Source: Telopea speciosissima (lineage: Eukaryota > Streptophyta > Magnoliopsida > Proteales > Proteaceae). Taken from it: DNA of 64,000 nt. The notes beneath the pieces were generated by a model. That model did no database searches. It had not been told where the DNA came from and saw only the letters and a list, made by a program, of their open reading frames with translations. The DNA is taken from positions 7,019,307 through 7,083,306 of the forward strand of contig NC_057920.1 of assembly GCF_018873765.1 (NCBI RefSeq), given 5' to 3'. Of the stretch, positions 32,069 through 44,032 are shown in pieces. Every line of letters starts with the position of its first letter. The stretch's first letter is position 1. The position numbers and the translations under genes are program-made.

Positions 32069-32969
32069 GAAAATTATAAATTGAAAAGTTTTGTTGTTAA
32101 AAATTCGTTTCACCCATAGTCAAGGGACCGAGGGAACCGGATGGTACCGGTTTGCAAAAAACAATGGGGGGCATTATTGACTTTACACTATAGAGGATAT
32201 AGTGTTTACAACCCTAGATGGATGTACTTTTCTTCTCTATTTGTTGTCAAAATCCAACCAAAGCCAAATTTAGATTAGTAGTCACTAAAATCCAAAATCT
32301 TCTTCTTTGCTCAAAATAAGATCTTTCTTTGTTGGCTGGTTTCAGGTTTTTCCATTTCCCACAAGGCTTTCTATTTCTATTTTTAAAAGTATTTTCCTGG
32401 TTTTCTTCATTCACCCTATCCGAAAATAGTACTAGAAATGAAAAAAGATTGTAATTTTATCTTATCCCATGATAAGGAAAATTTATTAACACTTGATTAA
32501 GAAGATGAAAAAGAAGAATATCTAAGTCCCACTGTCCATTAAAATTATTTATATTTAATTTTAATGTACCTATTGACACCTTTAATCATATGATGCATAT
32601 TCTCTAAAATGTTTAAATTATTATATAATAGTTAAAATAAATTATTATAAAATTTCTATATGTATATAGAAATATGCTATAAAATTGGTCAATCCACATA
32701 TTTCATATGCATCAAATATTTATTTAAGTATTTAATTAAGAAAACCAGAAACAAAAATTCCAAAAGAAAATTTAAATAAATATAAATTAAATTTAGGGGA
32801 CCTGAAGGAAATTTCCCCAAAAATGGACTTTTCATATCGGGTCAAGAGTGTAGCTCCATAAAAAATGGAGTCAAAGCCTCTCGTACGGTCGCAGGCTCGC
32901 AGCAGGATCTGGCCGCTGGACCCGTTCTGTTATCTTTCTTTCTTGCACATCAAGCCAATCTCCAACAAG

Positions 32970-33406
32970 GCAACAACGAAGAGGGAGCAAAAAACAACCA
33001 AAAAAACAAAAGATTTGAGATAGAAGAAGAATAACTAGTAAAGCCGCCAACACATCTTCCCGTCAGTATTCTCGTCCGTCCACGCGTGTACTACGGCCGC
33101 GTCATATCTGAGGGAGGAGGAAGGGAGGGTCTCTCAGATATTGTCTTTCTATTCATTCTCTGTCGTCGAAGAAACCCAGAACACCGAAATATCAATTTCG
33201 TTAATGACGGCTTCGCTTACGCCACCGCTTTCCGACAGTTCGACCCCACCATAACATATTCCATCCCTTTCCCCATCTTCTTCCAAGTACCCACCTCTGA
33301 CCTCACCCTTTAAAACACACACAACCGATCCATTCTGCATTCTCTTTTTCTCTCTGCTTCCATTTCTGTGTCTCACCCTTCCCTCTCTGCTCTGAAGACT
33401 GAACAA

Positions 33407-33443
<37 letters not shown>

Positions 33444-33495
33444 TCTGTCTGCTTCTCGACGTCTCTCGAAGCACCACTGTTGTTACACTCTCGAG
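32970..33495 (+). promoter_or_regulatory. Promoter and leader of PADRE copy 5
   Basis: CACGCGTG is at 33081-33088 and GCGTCATATCTGAGG at 33099-33113. TTTAAAA is at 33309-33315, then a CT-rich leader with a CT microsatellite of about 16 repeats at 33411-33441. CACGCGTG combines a CGCG core with a near-palindromic G-box-like shape. Confidence 0.62.
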
Positions 33496-34095
33496 ATGGG
33501 TTCATGCTTCTCCTTAGACGCCACTGATTATTCCACCGATCCATCCACGGTCAAAGTTATCTCTGCTAATGGCAATCTCCGTGAGTATCCCATACCCGTT
33601 ACAGTATCGCAGGTCCTTGAAATCGAGACCTCTTCCTGCTTCCTCTGCAATTCCGACTTTCTCTTATTCGACGACTATATTCCCGCCCTCGATTCCTCTG
33701 AAGAACTTCAGGAGGGTCAGATCTACTTCGTCTTCCCCACCAGTCGCCTACAGTATCGCCTCACTGCTCCTGATATGGCCGCGCTAGCTGTGAAGGCCAG
33801 CACCGCGCTTTCTCAGAGTTTGAGGAAGAAGAAGGGTCGACGGAATAAGAAGATACGGATATCTCCGGTTTTGCAACTTAACAACAGCAACCAGAGATTC
33901 GGAAATGGTGGGTTTGATGGATATTATGAGTATGATGGGTTTAAAACTTCCAATGACAAATCGAGACACGAGGTTTCAAGATCTGGGTCCATTAGAAAAT
34001 TGCAGAAATATTCTTCCAAACAAACCAAGAAGTTTGTTGTTGGATCGTTTCGAATGAGGTTGAGCACAATTTACGAAGGATCGATGGACGATTAA
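33496..34095 (+). CDS. PADRE-domain (DUF4228) protein, copy 5
   Basis: A 199-residue intronless PADRE protein starting MGSCFSLDATDYS, with a good N-myristoylation signal. It is the duplicate of copy 4: both have YSTDPSTVKVISANGNLREY, LQEGQIYFVFPTSR and KLQKYSSK. Differences lie mainly in the linker (RKKKGRRNKK, NNSNQRFG, SRHEVSRSGS) and the tail (VVGSFRMRLSTIYEGSMDD). The PADRE core is nearly unchanged, consistent with selection on the core and drift in the linker. No breaks. Confidence 0.93.
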   Translation: MGSCFSLDATDYSTDPSTVKVISANGNLREYPIPVTVSQVLEIETSSCFLCNSDFLLFDDYIPALDSSEELQEGQIYFVFPTSRLQYRLTAPDMAALAVKASTALSQSLRKKKGRRNKKIRISPVLQLNNSNQRFGNGGFDGYYEYDGFKTSNDKSRHEVSRSGSIRKLQKYSSKQTKKFVVGSFRMRLSTIYEGSMDD

Positions 34096-34708
34096 TTCTG
34101 GGATTTTAATGGATCGATCGGATCAAAATCGCGAAAATCGACATAAATGTTTTTAGCATGTGTCCGTTTTTCTTTGTTTATAACCCTCATCGCTGTGGAC
34201 TTATGGATCGAATCCCGAATATGGAGGTAGAGGATCAATCGGTGCAGGAGAGTGTTTTGCTAATTTCTCCCCCAAATATTAGGATGGATTCATGGAAGAA
34301 CATTTTTTTAATCTCTTAAAAGGATTAATGGTCTTTCTGTTTCAAGTCAGACCCCTTTTGTAAATAATCATCTGCTCAGATCTTCAATAGAAGAAGCATT
34401 TGATTTTGTACATTTTCATTTATCATCTTTTATGAAAGTTGGAAGAACACTTCTCAGTGTTTCAATGGAGAAACCTTTTTTTTTTTTGAGTAGGAGGAAT
34501 CGCAACTAAACAAAACTTATGATATTTCTTCATTTTCACTGGAATGCCGAATGACACGAAATTAATGCTTTCACGGATGCTCCCATTGGCTCCGTGTCAT
34601 TGGGGCCACAATTCCCATTGGAAAAACTTCTGCTTTTTATTTTTTTGGTACTTCCCTATTATACCATTATGGCCTTAGGGATACAAGGCACTCCCTCACA
34701 TTTGAGGG
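34096..34708 (+). other. 3' flank of PADRE copy 5
   Basis: It matches the copy 4 3' flank (TTTCTGTTTCAAGTCAGACC, CATCTTTTATGAAAGTT). A T run is at about 34477-34487. No gene. Confidence 0.5.
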
Positions 34709-34722
34709 TGTCAATCGATTTG
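34709..34722 (+). repeat. LINE target-site duplication (left)
   Basis: TGTCAATCGATTTG here matches TGTCAATGGATTTG at 35765-35778 with one mismatch. Confidence 0.75.
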
Positions 34723-35764
34723 ACTTTTTGGTAAGGACTTGCAACTCCAGATTCCTGCCAAAAATAAAAGCCTTCTTATGGAAGGTATGTGCTCATGGAT
34801 TGCAACTGGGAGTAACCTTGCTAAGAGACAAATCCCCATCGACCCGGATGTAGAAGGTGTGGTTGTGAAGTAGAATCGACTGATCATATATTATTGGAGT
34901 GCCTATTCGTCAAAGCTGCTTGGTTTGGAAGTCGTCTAGGCTAAATTGTGCCTCAGAATGTTTCTCCTAAAATCCTTCTTTGGTTACAAAATTGGAGTTG
35001 CTACCCCTTCCCAACCAAAGAAAGCATAAAGGAGAACCTGAGCTTAAGCACCTTCATCTGTTAGCATTTGTGGACTGCTAGAAATGATTTTGTTTTTGGA
35101 ACAAGGGACTGGGCTCCAATGGTGGTGGTTACTGTCGCATAGAAGGCGTTTCACGAGTTTTGGTCATTATCCAAGACGCAGCATCCAGTTCTCGGTTCTG
35201 CGGTCGTGGGGTTCAACAACCTATGAGATCTTGGACAAAACCTCCCCTAAATTTCCTGAAGATCAATTGCGATGCAGCTTTTAATTCGGACCCCCTAGAG
35301 GAGGGCTGGGGATTGTATTCCGTGACTCTTCAGGTAATTTGGTACTGGCTATGTCTGAACCAGTTTCCATTTCTGAGGCGTTGGAAGGAGAAGCGGCTGC
35401 AATTCGTAGGGGTTTATTGGAGGCCAAGGCAAAAGGGATCTCCTCCATTATGGTTGAATCAGATAACTCAACTCTAGTCGTCATGGCTTTGAAGAATCCA
35501 ACGACCAGCTTTCCCCTCTGCATATCAGGCATTATGTTGGATATTCATCAGTTAGTGCCTTCGTTTGGTTATTGTTTTTTTCTCACTTATATCTAGGTTT
35601 GCAAACTGTGAAGCGCATTCCCTAGCCCAGAAGGCTATTTCTTTGGCATGTAAGACATATTGGCCTATTTCCACTCCCTGGCTTCAGGATCTTTGGCTTT
35701 GAAGAAACCTTGTACTCCTCATGGCCAATTATTCAATAAATTCTCTTATTACCAAAAAAAAAAA
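34723..35764 (+). mobile_element. 5'-truncated LINE, plus strand
   Basis: From about 34780 the sequence encodes a zinc-binding RVT region (KAFLWKVCAHG, then RRCGCEVESTDHILLEC, about 34850-34905). From about 35240 comes an RNase H-like RVT_3 domain (PLNFLKINCDAAFN with Asp, then EALEGEAAAIRRGL and MVESDNSTL, about 35370-35470), and an ending FANCEAHSLAQKA. Frameshifts break it into several frames. It ends in an A run at about 35753-35764 before the target duplication. Its absence from unit C dates it after the C/D duplication. Confidence 0.85.
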
Positions 35765-35778
35765 TGTCAATGGATTTG
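35765..35778 (+). repeat. LINE target-site duplication (right)
   Basis: TGTCAATGGATTTG directly follows the A-rich 3' tail and pairs with 34709-34722. Confidence 0.75.
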
Positions 35779-36293
35779 GCTCTGGCCATTTGATTTGGTT
35801 TCAATTCAATTCGAGATGGCCAATATTAGAAACACAAACCAAATCGTATTGCATTTAATTCACATTCTTCAAATCATAACCGAGCCATTTTTAAATCAAT
35901 TTGGCTTGATTCAGTTATTTGGTTCAATTTCAACCATTCTTCATCTACTTTTTGCCGTATTGCATGCAATATGGTTCAATTCAATATTGCATTCAGTTTA
36001 AATTCTTGAATTCATAATCAAACTGTTTTATTTTGGATCGACTCGATTCAATTATAAACGGTTGGATCGGATTCCATTTTGACATCCTTGTTTTAGTGAG
36101 TCCATTGCTGTGATATGAGAGATGCCATTACATTCCACCATTCATGTGTGGTTAGGTGATGACATCTGTCTTTTTTCTCTTTCATAAATGTACATCCCTC
36201 TATACATTGACATTGATATCACTGTTTATATCATTAACCCAACACCAAACAAATTTATTACCTTTTAAAGCAGTGACAATTCTAATTTTTATC

Positions 36294-36442
36294 CTCTCAA
36301 GTATTGTGCACTGTCCAGTGCACCATACTTGAGCATCCAATTGTGGCCAGGTGACTAAGATGATGAACTTTAAAGGTGCACTGCTCAATGCACCGTCGGA
36401 TGCACAAATGAGGTGCACTTGGCAATGCACCGCATTTGAGAG
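36294..36442. mobile_element. Fold-back MITE rich in GTGCAC
   Basis: The left end CTCTCAAGTATTGTGCACTG and the reverse complement of the right end (CTCTCAAATGCGGTGCATTG) stay alike for about 50 bp. Each arm has a small inner palindrome (GTGCACTGTCCAGTGCAC and GGTGCACTTGGCAATGCACC). A third GTGCACTG is in the middle. Non-coding. Confidence 0.7.
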
Positions 36443-39400
36443 TATAAAGATCTATGGCCACTCTCATTTAAGTCGCCCATAAATTGAACTTTGAGTGATA
36501 TAACGGTAGCTTGTAGCTTAGATGTCATCATCTTAATCATACATGTAGCATGATATAGGTGGAATCTAGCTTCCAATAATCAAGTGACACGTGTGATGAA
36601 CCAGAACCAAGCATGACCTTTGACGCACAAGCCAACAAACTAGGTTGAACCTCCAACGTTAGGCACTTCACATCAGAACCATGCACAGGAACTTTACACG
36701 TGGCTCAAAAAAGGAATAACCGCCCATGACACTAGCTCAGCCATTGACCAATTTTGTTAACCGTTCTCGCTCAAATTTCTCGTCTATCTAAGGAATACGT
36801 GATCTAAAGGACAAGAAAGACATTTCTATGGACGTCATACAAATAAGGAAACCACACTCAAAAAAAGGTAATTCAAGTGTCATTCTACTGGTCTATTGGA
36901 TTCATATGTATACTCTCTTTTTCTGTCTCCTGCTCCAATAACTGTTGTTCATCTAATATTTGACTTAGGCATCGAATAGTCTCCCTTACCTCGAAGTCAG
37001 CTTGAAGGGGGGGGGGTGCCGTTTATTCATTGTGTCTTCTGGTTCTCTTGTGCGCAGATTCGAACCAGACCCTAGAGGATCTCGACAGCAACATAGCATA
37101 CGTACACTTACTGTCAGATGATCCAGATTCTTGTACCTAAAAAAAAATGATCCGGATTCCATCCATGTTAGCCTGTTAGTGATGCTCTTATCAGTAACCT
37201 ATATTACTTATTAAAGTATGGGCCGCTCTTTTGAATTTTTAACTGACATTAATGTGGTACATGATCCTTAAAACAAAAAGTCAAAGAATCTCAGAATCAG
37301 AGTTTAGGTTTCGCAATTGACTCACATAGACACACAGAATCGGACCGCCCAAAGTTGTTTGGGAATATGCGACCGAATCTCGTGTTTAGATTCTCAAACC
37401 ATTACAATGTGAAAGGTATTTTATAGATGTCTCAATTACCAAAAAAAATTTATATAATAAAAAATGAAGCCGAATTTCTACTTCACCAACAAACAAAAAT
37501 CATTTATTATAAAAGTAAACCATTGGATGAGTGTCTGCTAACAAAAACATACCAGATTTATTCATCTAAAAAAAAAAAAACAAAAAAAACAAAAAAAACA
37601 AACAAACTAAAACATACCAGATCAGTCAGGCCATATCTGCCCTTGCTACGATTAAAAGAATTCGTTTTCCACTAATGATGTGACGTTATGATTGAATTTT
37701 AGGTTTATGGTTAACTATCATACCTTTGGTCACATATATTATTTCTAGGTTTCGATGCCTATACCTACAATATTCATCGATGGTGAAGAAAAACTCAATC
37801 TTCAAATGTAATGTTTTTCTACTATGTGTTTATTGGTGGCATTTTGTTGAGACATGCAGGAATTCCAATTATAATCTACCTTTCACGAGTATCCGATCTC
37901 GATGACGTTTGATCATATGTTTCCTTATGTTATATTTCACTTATTTATTTATAATATCTAACACTGAATTAGAGCCATCTTTATTCATTGGATTAATTTA
38001 TCCATCAATTAGGGGAATCAATTGTGATACCAACTTGTATATTTTTCTAAAAATAAATTAAGAGTTGATGACTTTGTGCTATGGTCACCATCAACAGTTG
38101 CCACTTGCAAGATTAATTAGGGTCCAAATTTCATGCACATGTAGGTTTCAAGATAAAATAAAATTTTAGATACATTCGAAGATCAAGGTTTATAAAATAA
38201 GAAATGAATGGTTCCAAGCTAATACATGTAGGAGGATAAATGATTGAATATACTCCGACATTTGACATGTTCAATCCAAATTGTTTCTAGTTTCTCTAAT
38301 GTAGTCTTGTTTACAATGATAGAAGATAAAAATTGTAGGATTAAGACAATAAGATAAAACATGTAATTAATCAAGCATTATTCTCACGTTTAAAAGGAAA
38401 TTAAAAAATAAAAGAGATAAAACAAATGACTAAGGGCCACACAAGGAAAACACACATGCATACGAGGCATACAAAACTGTGGATTTATCCTTTTTCGAGA
38501 AGGTATCTCTAATGCTTCTCCCCATGTCCCTATGTTAATGCAATTTTCTTGCTCTCTATGAGAGCTTAAAATGATGGTCAAGGTTTGACTTGAACTGGCT
38601 TTTCGCTTTTTATCTTTTAATTTTTGAGTCTAGATTTGAATTGGTATCTTAAGTATATATTAGGTATATGTCTACTTAGATACATTGTACTTTGCAAGAT
38701 ATAAATTAGATAATTCCACCTAAGCAACAATAGATAGTATAGTGGTTCTCTTATCCTTAGGTGTTGAGATTTTTTTTGTTTGTTTTGGTGAAGGTGTTTA
38801 GATTACTATATCAAGATTTTCACTCTAGAAAGCCTATCATTATGTTTAGGGAATTTGAGCATTTTAAAATATCCCATATTCCTAAAATATCTCATTTTCA
38901 TTCTTCTTTTTATTCCCTCCCCCTTTTTTGGAGGGAGGAAATTGAGATCATTAATCTTCTCGCTGATCTCATTTACTTTACAGACATGTTTCTATTTAAA
39001 CGATATAAAGAAGAAGAAAAATATGATGAAATAGAAAGTATGGGGACTAGATCTCGTTCTAACTAGTGCTCACAACTTTCAAATCCTCAAAGTAACGTAA
39101 ACCCTATTTCCAATGGGGAAGAAGAGCAAATAAAGTAATTGAAATATAAACTTCAAGATACTTTATTTCATCCAAAATTACTCTTATACAAGGAGGTTGG
39201 ATTACAAAAGAAAAAGAAACCTATAGAAAAAATAAAATGGAAAACTAAAGGTATGCATGATAAACATTTCTATTTCAGAGCCATGTTTCTATTACAAAAA
39301 CGACTTCTTCCAATTCAACCAATCTACGAATTCTTAAGAAATCTTTTCTACATCAAAATATTACTTTTAGAGAAAATTTGCCGGTTCACCCACACATCTA

Positions 39401-39764
39401 CTTTCATCATTACTCCCACTATTCATTGTTTCGTTCAAACCCATCTAACACAATAATGGTCATCTTCCTCCTTCACCGTGGCTTAAGGAAAACTCGGGCT
39501 TTGCAATTTTACTTCCAAGTAAGATCTCTCATTCTCTTTTCATATTTGTTCAAATGCTTATTGGTTGACACTTCCCTCTAAATTGAAATTTTTTTGTTTG
39601 ACTTGAAAAAATTCAACCAAATTGTACAAATACAATTGGCACTAGATGGGGAAAAAAACGAAGAAAGTTTTCTTTTAAGACCATGGGAGAGATTAAGGTT
39701 GTGTTTTGTATGCATTCTTGGAACAATTCAGATCATCTACGGTGCAACTGCCCGTAGCGACCTG
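36443..39764. other. Unit D distal spacer and adjoining intergenic DNA
   Basis: No gene supported. Up to about 38995 it mirrors unit C. It contains a G run (about 37008-37016), an A-rich AAAAAACAAAAAAAAC stretch (about 37569-37605) and many short non-conserved frames. Beyond 39000 the sequence is unique, AT-rich and without recognisable coding content. Confidence 0.5.
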
Positions 39765-39844
39765 GGCCGCACGTGCAATGACTGCCTTACCCCCACTTGA
39801 GTAAGACATTTGGGTAGGGGTAAGGCAGTCTTTGCACGTGTGGC
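39765..39844. mobile_element. Short fold-back element
   Basis: GCACGTGCAATGACTGCCTTACC (left arm) pairs with GGTAAGGCAGTCTTTGCACGTG (right arm), giving arms of about 30 bp round a 20-bp loop. The inner wording recalls the element at 15778-15942 and a weaker hairpin at 48501-48568. Confidence 0.7.
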
Positions 39845-42301
39845 TCAATTTATGTCACTCAAGCCGCTATAAGCAACGTGCCATAGAGGATCTGGATCCT
39901 TCTTGGAATCTGAATGGTTCAATCTTCAGTCATACCGAATTTTGAAACCGAATTTTTCTCCGTTTTTCTTGCTTGAAGTTTAGACATGTAGAATATATCC
40001 CCAAAAATGCATACATATCACAGCAAAGGCGTCACAGTATGGCCTTCGTGTAACTTGGGTTGGGTCCAAAATGAAGGACAGACTTCTAACGATATTTTAA
40101 TTCGTTAGTTAGTTATACGGTATGGTTGTTGGGCTATGTTGCAACCAAAAAAGAAAAAGTTGTTGGGCAATGCAGTTTCCAGACGGTTTCGTGGGCCCCT
40201 TTTTTTCTTTCCAGAGTTTACTCACTCTCCCACTGGCCCACAGCCTCCAAGTTCGAGTATAAAGTTGACGCACGTTTTCCACTATTACTGGGAATGGTAA
40301 GAACTAAGGAGGTCGCATTCACATGGCCAATGACTCGCATCCCATTAGTTCTCACTGAGAAACCTTTCCCTGTCTGATGTGTACACATGTCGGCCCCACA
40401 CGGAATTCCACATCCCCTGACATAAATATTTTTGCCGTCCAGACTTGAGTACTTGACCCATTTTCTTCATACCATGTAGCGTAGCCACAAAGCTTTCTTT
40501 GCCCTTCTTAACTCCCTGGACAAGCTAACTTTGCAGATAAAGTGGGCACACTAGTCTTCACAATAACTGTTGGGATCATATATGGTGTTCCTTCATCCAT
40601 GATGCCTAAGGTGACCAAGTATAGCAAAAGGACGGCTTTGGTTGGTAGGGGACCTTAGAGTAAAGGGTATCGTTAATAATTTATAAAGCGCATAATGCAT
40701 TGATGTGATTTAGATCATAACGTTCAGATCAAAGCTGGCCCTATCGGAGGAGGGGAATCCACCCACATAGGAACTCTTTAAGTCTAAGGAGAATTGGGGA
40801 AAAGATCTTGACAACAAATGAAGGAAAACTTAATCCATAAATAAAATTTTTTGATTGGACTTTGGGTTCATAACTACTACCCACACCCTCTCATTTATAG
40901 TCACAAATACCCTTCTTTGATTCAATCTGAGGGTTTTGATGGGTATGGTGAGAGGATTCTTCCGTCACATAGATGAAAAAGAAAAAAGAAAAACTCAGAT
41001 CCAAATATCTTCATTTAGAAAGGAAGCAGAACTTTGGACTGATTTAATGAGTCACACAACAGGACCAATGAGCTTTGGACCTTTACTTAAATGCACTCAC
41101 GGGACTGGGCCTTGACTAAAATGCACTCATTTAGGTCATGGACCAGGTGCAAGCCTTGATGGGCTGGGCTTAATTTCTTCTCGTTATCCTTATCCAAGCT
41201 CAATGACCTAACCAGTCTTGTACCTGGTCCATTTATTCGGCCCAGTGAAATACTGTGCTATAGTTGCACCAAGTCCAGCCCACTGTTTGTCAGAGTCATT
41301 ATAACAAAGGCGAAAGTTATTCTTCACACCAGATGAAGAGAATCTAACAATTGGAACATCATTATTCCCTCTATCCTTTTATTGTATGAAATCTGAGATG
41401 CCCTCGGCATTATTCCAAGAGTCCCATTCAACAACCAAAACCCATGGATTAAGAGATTCTCTCTTCATCGTGGTTAAAGAAAAGCTTGGTCCTGTTAACT
41501 GATGAGCACCTCTGGTCTCTCAGTTTTACTTACAGAAGAAAGGAAAGGTCAATTCTAACGGTTGGATATAAGAAAATGGTATTGATTGGCCATGTGTCAG
41601 ATTTCAAAATCTAATTCAATTAAACCCTACCCCTCCAATGTATTGTAAGATATCCCCATATATTCCTATGCACATCTATTGCTACTCCGACAACCACTAT
41701 ATGCACTCTCTCATAGACTTAGATTTTTCAAAATCTGAATTTTCGGCCACCCGAAAAATTCTGATTGTTAAATGCGATCAAGAAAACCTAAGGGTTTACT
41801 TGTCTACCAAATTTGAGTCCCACTTGAACTATCATATATGACAAATACTCAAGTGCTCACTTGGAAGAAATTTCTATGAATCCCCCCATTCATATATTAT
41901 ATTCATGATACTTCTTTCTTTCTTTCTTACATCTAATAATTGAGGCTTAATTTAATGGCCACTTTATGTTGCTAGTTGCTACTTGTACTCGGTTTCTGCT
42001 ATCCTATCCAGTTCTTTAATAACAGAAGATCTCTCTTGAATTGAAGGAGAGAACTAGGCTGAGTGCTCTCAAAACACTTGATTAATTTTCCCCATTTATT
42101 AAGTTCAGCTGCATAAATAAATGAACTATATATATATATTCTAACTAATTATGGATTAAAGAATTCACCTTGCTTTTCCCTTTTTGGCTATTGATTGAAA
42201 ATGGAATCCTTTCATATAAAAAGAGTAGTTGGTAGGTACACTGAATCTGAAGATATGGAGATCTATAATATCTTAACAGATCGAGAATTCAACTATCCAA
42301 T
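39845..42301. other. Intergenic, no gene seen
   Basis: About 2.5 kb of spacer. Around 41040-41290 there are repeated AAATGCACTCA and GGGCTTG/GGACCAGGT words of an unclassified repeat. No frame resembles a protein family. Confidence 0.5.
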
Positions 42302-42582
42302 CCCATGCATGGTTTAAGGTATGGGTATTGTACTATCCGATACAGGCGATATCGGGTTATACATATCGCTTTTGCAAATGATTGATCTTGATACCATGCC
42401 GATACTATATTAGTGATCCGGTACGGACAAGGGGTAAAATGGTCTAAAAACTCATTTTTCTTAAGGAGAATCAGGGGCAAATTTGACTGATACGACCAAT
42501 TTGTGTCGATACCAATCTGATACAATATCGATTTTCAGGTTGAACAATACCCGTTCCAATACCGTACACTAAAACCATGATC
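42302..42582. mobile_element. Probable MITE
   Basis: ATGGTTTAAGGTATGGGTATTG at the left and CAATACCCGTTCCAATACCG...AAACCAT at the right are inverted repeats. The inside is full of CGATATCG/GATACCA words. Similar words near 3270 and 24300 suggest a family. The ends are approximate. Confidence 0.55.
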
Positions 42583-43672
42583 CCATATATCTTATTTATT
42601 TATATATACAATAAGATTTTCTTATTGACACACCGTAGGATGATACTTTAATTGTAACATATTGGTATCAAATTAGGTACCTCTGGTCCCATGGGCCTGC
42701 TTCGTGGGGGCCCGTGTGTCCAAAGTCAAAACCCATATATTTTGGCACAAATGGTTCCCCAATAAAACTCAAAAGACCAACCACAACGATATGATTACCA
42801 ACTTTCGTTGTGGCAACCATCACCACCACATAGCAGCTGATGACACCGTAGTTTCATTACCACACTTAAAAGGCAAGCTTTTGATTTTTTTTAGGGCAGT
42901 GGAGGTGCGGGGATAGATCTACATCTACAGGCAAAAGGATCTAGATAGTATCCTGATCCCTCCAAGGACATCTATTGGTGGTCCTCCAAAGGTCAAAAGG
43001 TGAGAGAACTCTCATGTGTAACACACTACCATTAAGCAATCCATTGAACTGATGATGATCAGGTATAATAAATAGAGGGAAGAGAAATACTTTTCAGGAG
43101 AATGGAATCAATGGATTTCCTTGTCTCATACTTTTTTTGTTTGGTTCTTCTTTCTTTCTTGCTCTCTCCCTTACACGTAGGGTAACTTACCTTACTTTTC
43201 CTCCGAGAAAACGGTAGAACATATAAAGGCAGAAAAGAATAGCAGAAGACCCCACGAAAGAGAAACCCTAGTGGGTGGATCTACGTGGCCTCATCAATAT
43301 TATTCAATCATAGCGAAATAGAGAGTACTGAGAGTCCAAAAGGTAATTTTCTTTCTTGCTCAATGAGTGGACGAACGCACGTGAAGTTTGACCACTCTTT
43401 CTCTCTCTCTGTTTGTTTCTTCCCTTATTCCTTTTGTCATGTTCCATCACTTAAGCCATACAACAAAACTTCTATAAAATCCATTAATTAAGCTTCAACC
43501 CAAATATATGAAGTAACGAACCTTGTTATTTCTCGAAAAGTTTCTCCTCAACTAATTTTTCCACTCGATCTCTTGCGTTTACATGACATGTTACACTACT
43601 TTTGATTCAACTTCTTTGTGTCACCGGCCATCCTGGGTTTCTTCACTTTCTTGGTTCTTATGAAACTAAAGT
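42583..43672. other. Intergenic, no gene seen
   Basis: No recognisable coding sequence. A CT run lies near 43398-43411. Confidence 0.45.
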
Positions 43673-43823
43673 TGTGTTTGGTATGTATTTTTGGAATGCA
43701 TTCTAGGCCGATTTCGCATTTTCGGACAATAAATTATCGTTCGAGAATGCGAAATCGACCTCGAATGCATTCTAAGAATGCAAAATTGATCTAGAATACA
43801 TTCCGAGAATGCATACCAAACAT
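43673..43823. mobile_element. MITE with GTTTGGTATG ends, first copy
   Basis: It begins TGTTTGGTATGTATTTTTGG and ends GAATGCATACCAAACATA. Inner mirror segments CCGATTTCGCATTTTCG and CGAGAATGCGAAATCGACC make it almost wholly palindromic. The next element (43913-44032) belongs to the same family. Confidence 0.8.
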
Positions 43824-43912
43824 AGCCTAAGCCTGAGTATATCTGACACATGGGCACAGATCCATTTCTAATGTTATTGTCTCATCATAGATGCATCGAT
43901 TAAACTTAAAGG

Positions 43913-44032
43913 CAGCGTTTGGTATGCATTCAAGTCGATTTCACATTTTCAGATGATAAAATTAGTTATTTTTATTACTTGAAAATGCGAAATCGATGTA
44001 CAATGCATTCTAAGAATGCATACCAAACACTG
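43913..44032. mobile_element. MITE with GTTTGGTATG ends, second copy
   Basis: Left CAGCGTTTGGTATGCATT and right AATGCATACCAAACACTG are inverted repeats. Inner GTCGATTTCACATTTTC and GAAAATGCGAAATCGAT also pair. It is shorter than the 43673 copy by deletion of part of the right arm. Confidence 0.8.

Larger units (their letters stand above)
32095..38995 (+). repeat. Segmental duplication, unit D (holds PADRE copy 5)
   Basis: The partner of unit C, with matching points listed there. Private to unit D are the LINE at 34723-35764 and the fold-back element at 36294-36442. It lacks the Mutator-like element, the TTTTGCTGCTAC MITE and the 31779-31963 block of unit C. Confidence 0.82.

Noticed and set aside
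35339-35596. Host RNase H gene
   Set aside because: The domain is RVT_3 type, lies directly after a LINE zinc-binding region, is frameshifted, and the whole block is bracketed by target duplications and a poly(A) tail.
37050-37090. tRNA-like GATTCGAACC motif
   Set aside because: An isolated match on the minus strand with no clover-leaf around it; it lies in repeat-like sequence.
39139-39456. 105-codon plus-strand open frame
   Set aside because: AT-rich, Lys/Phe-biased composition, no recognisable domain, no promoter or splice signals, and it borders unique spacer.
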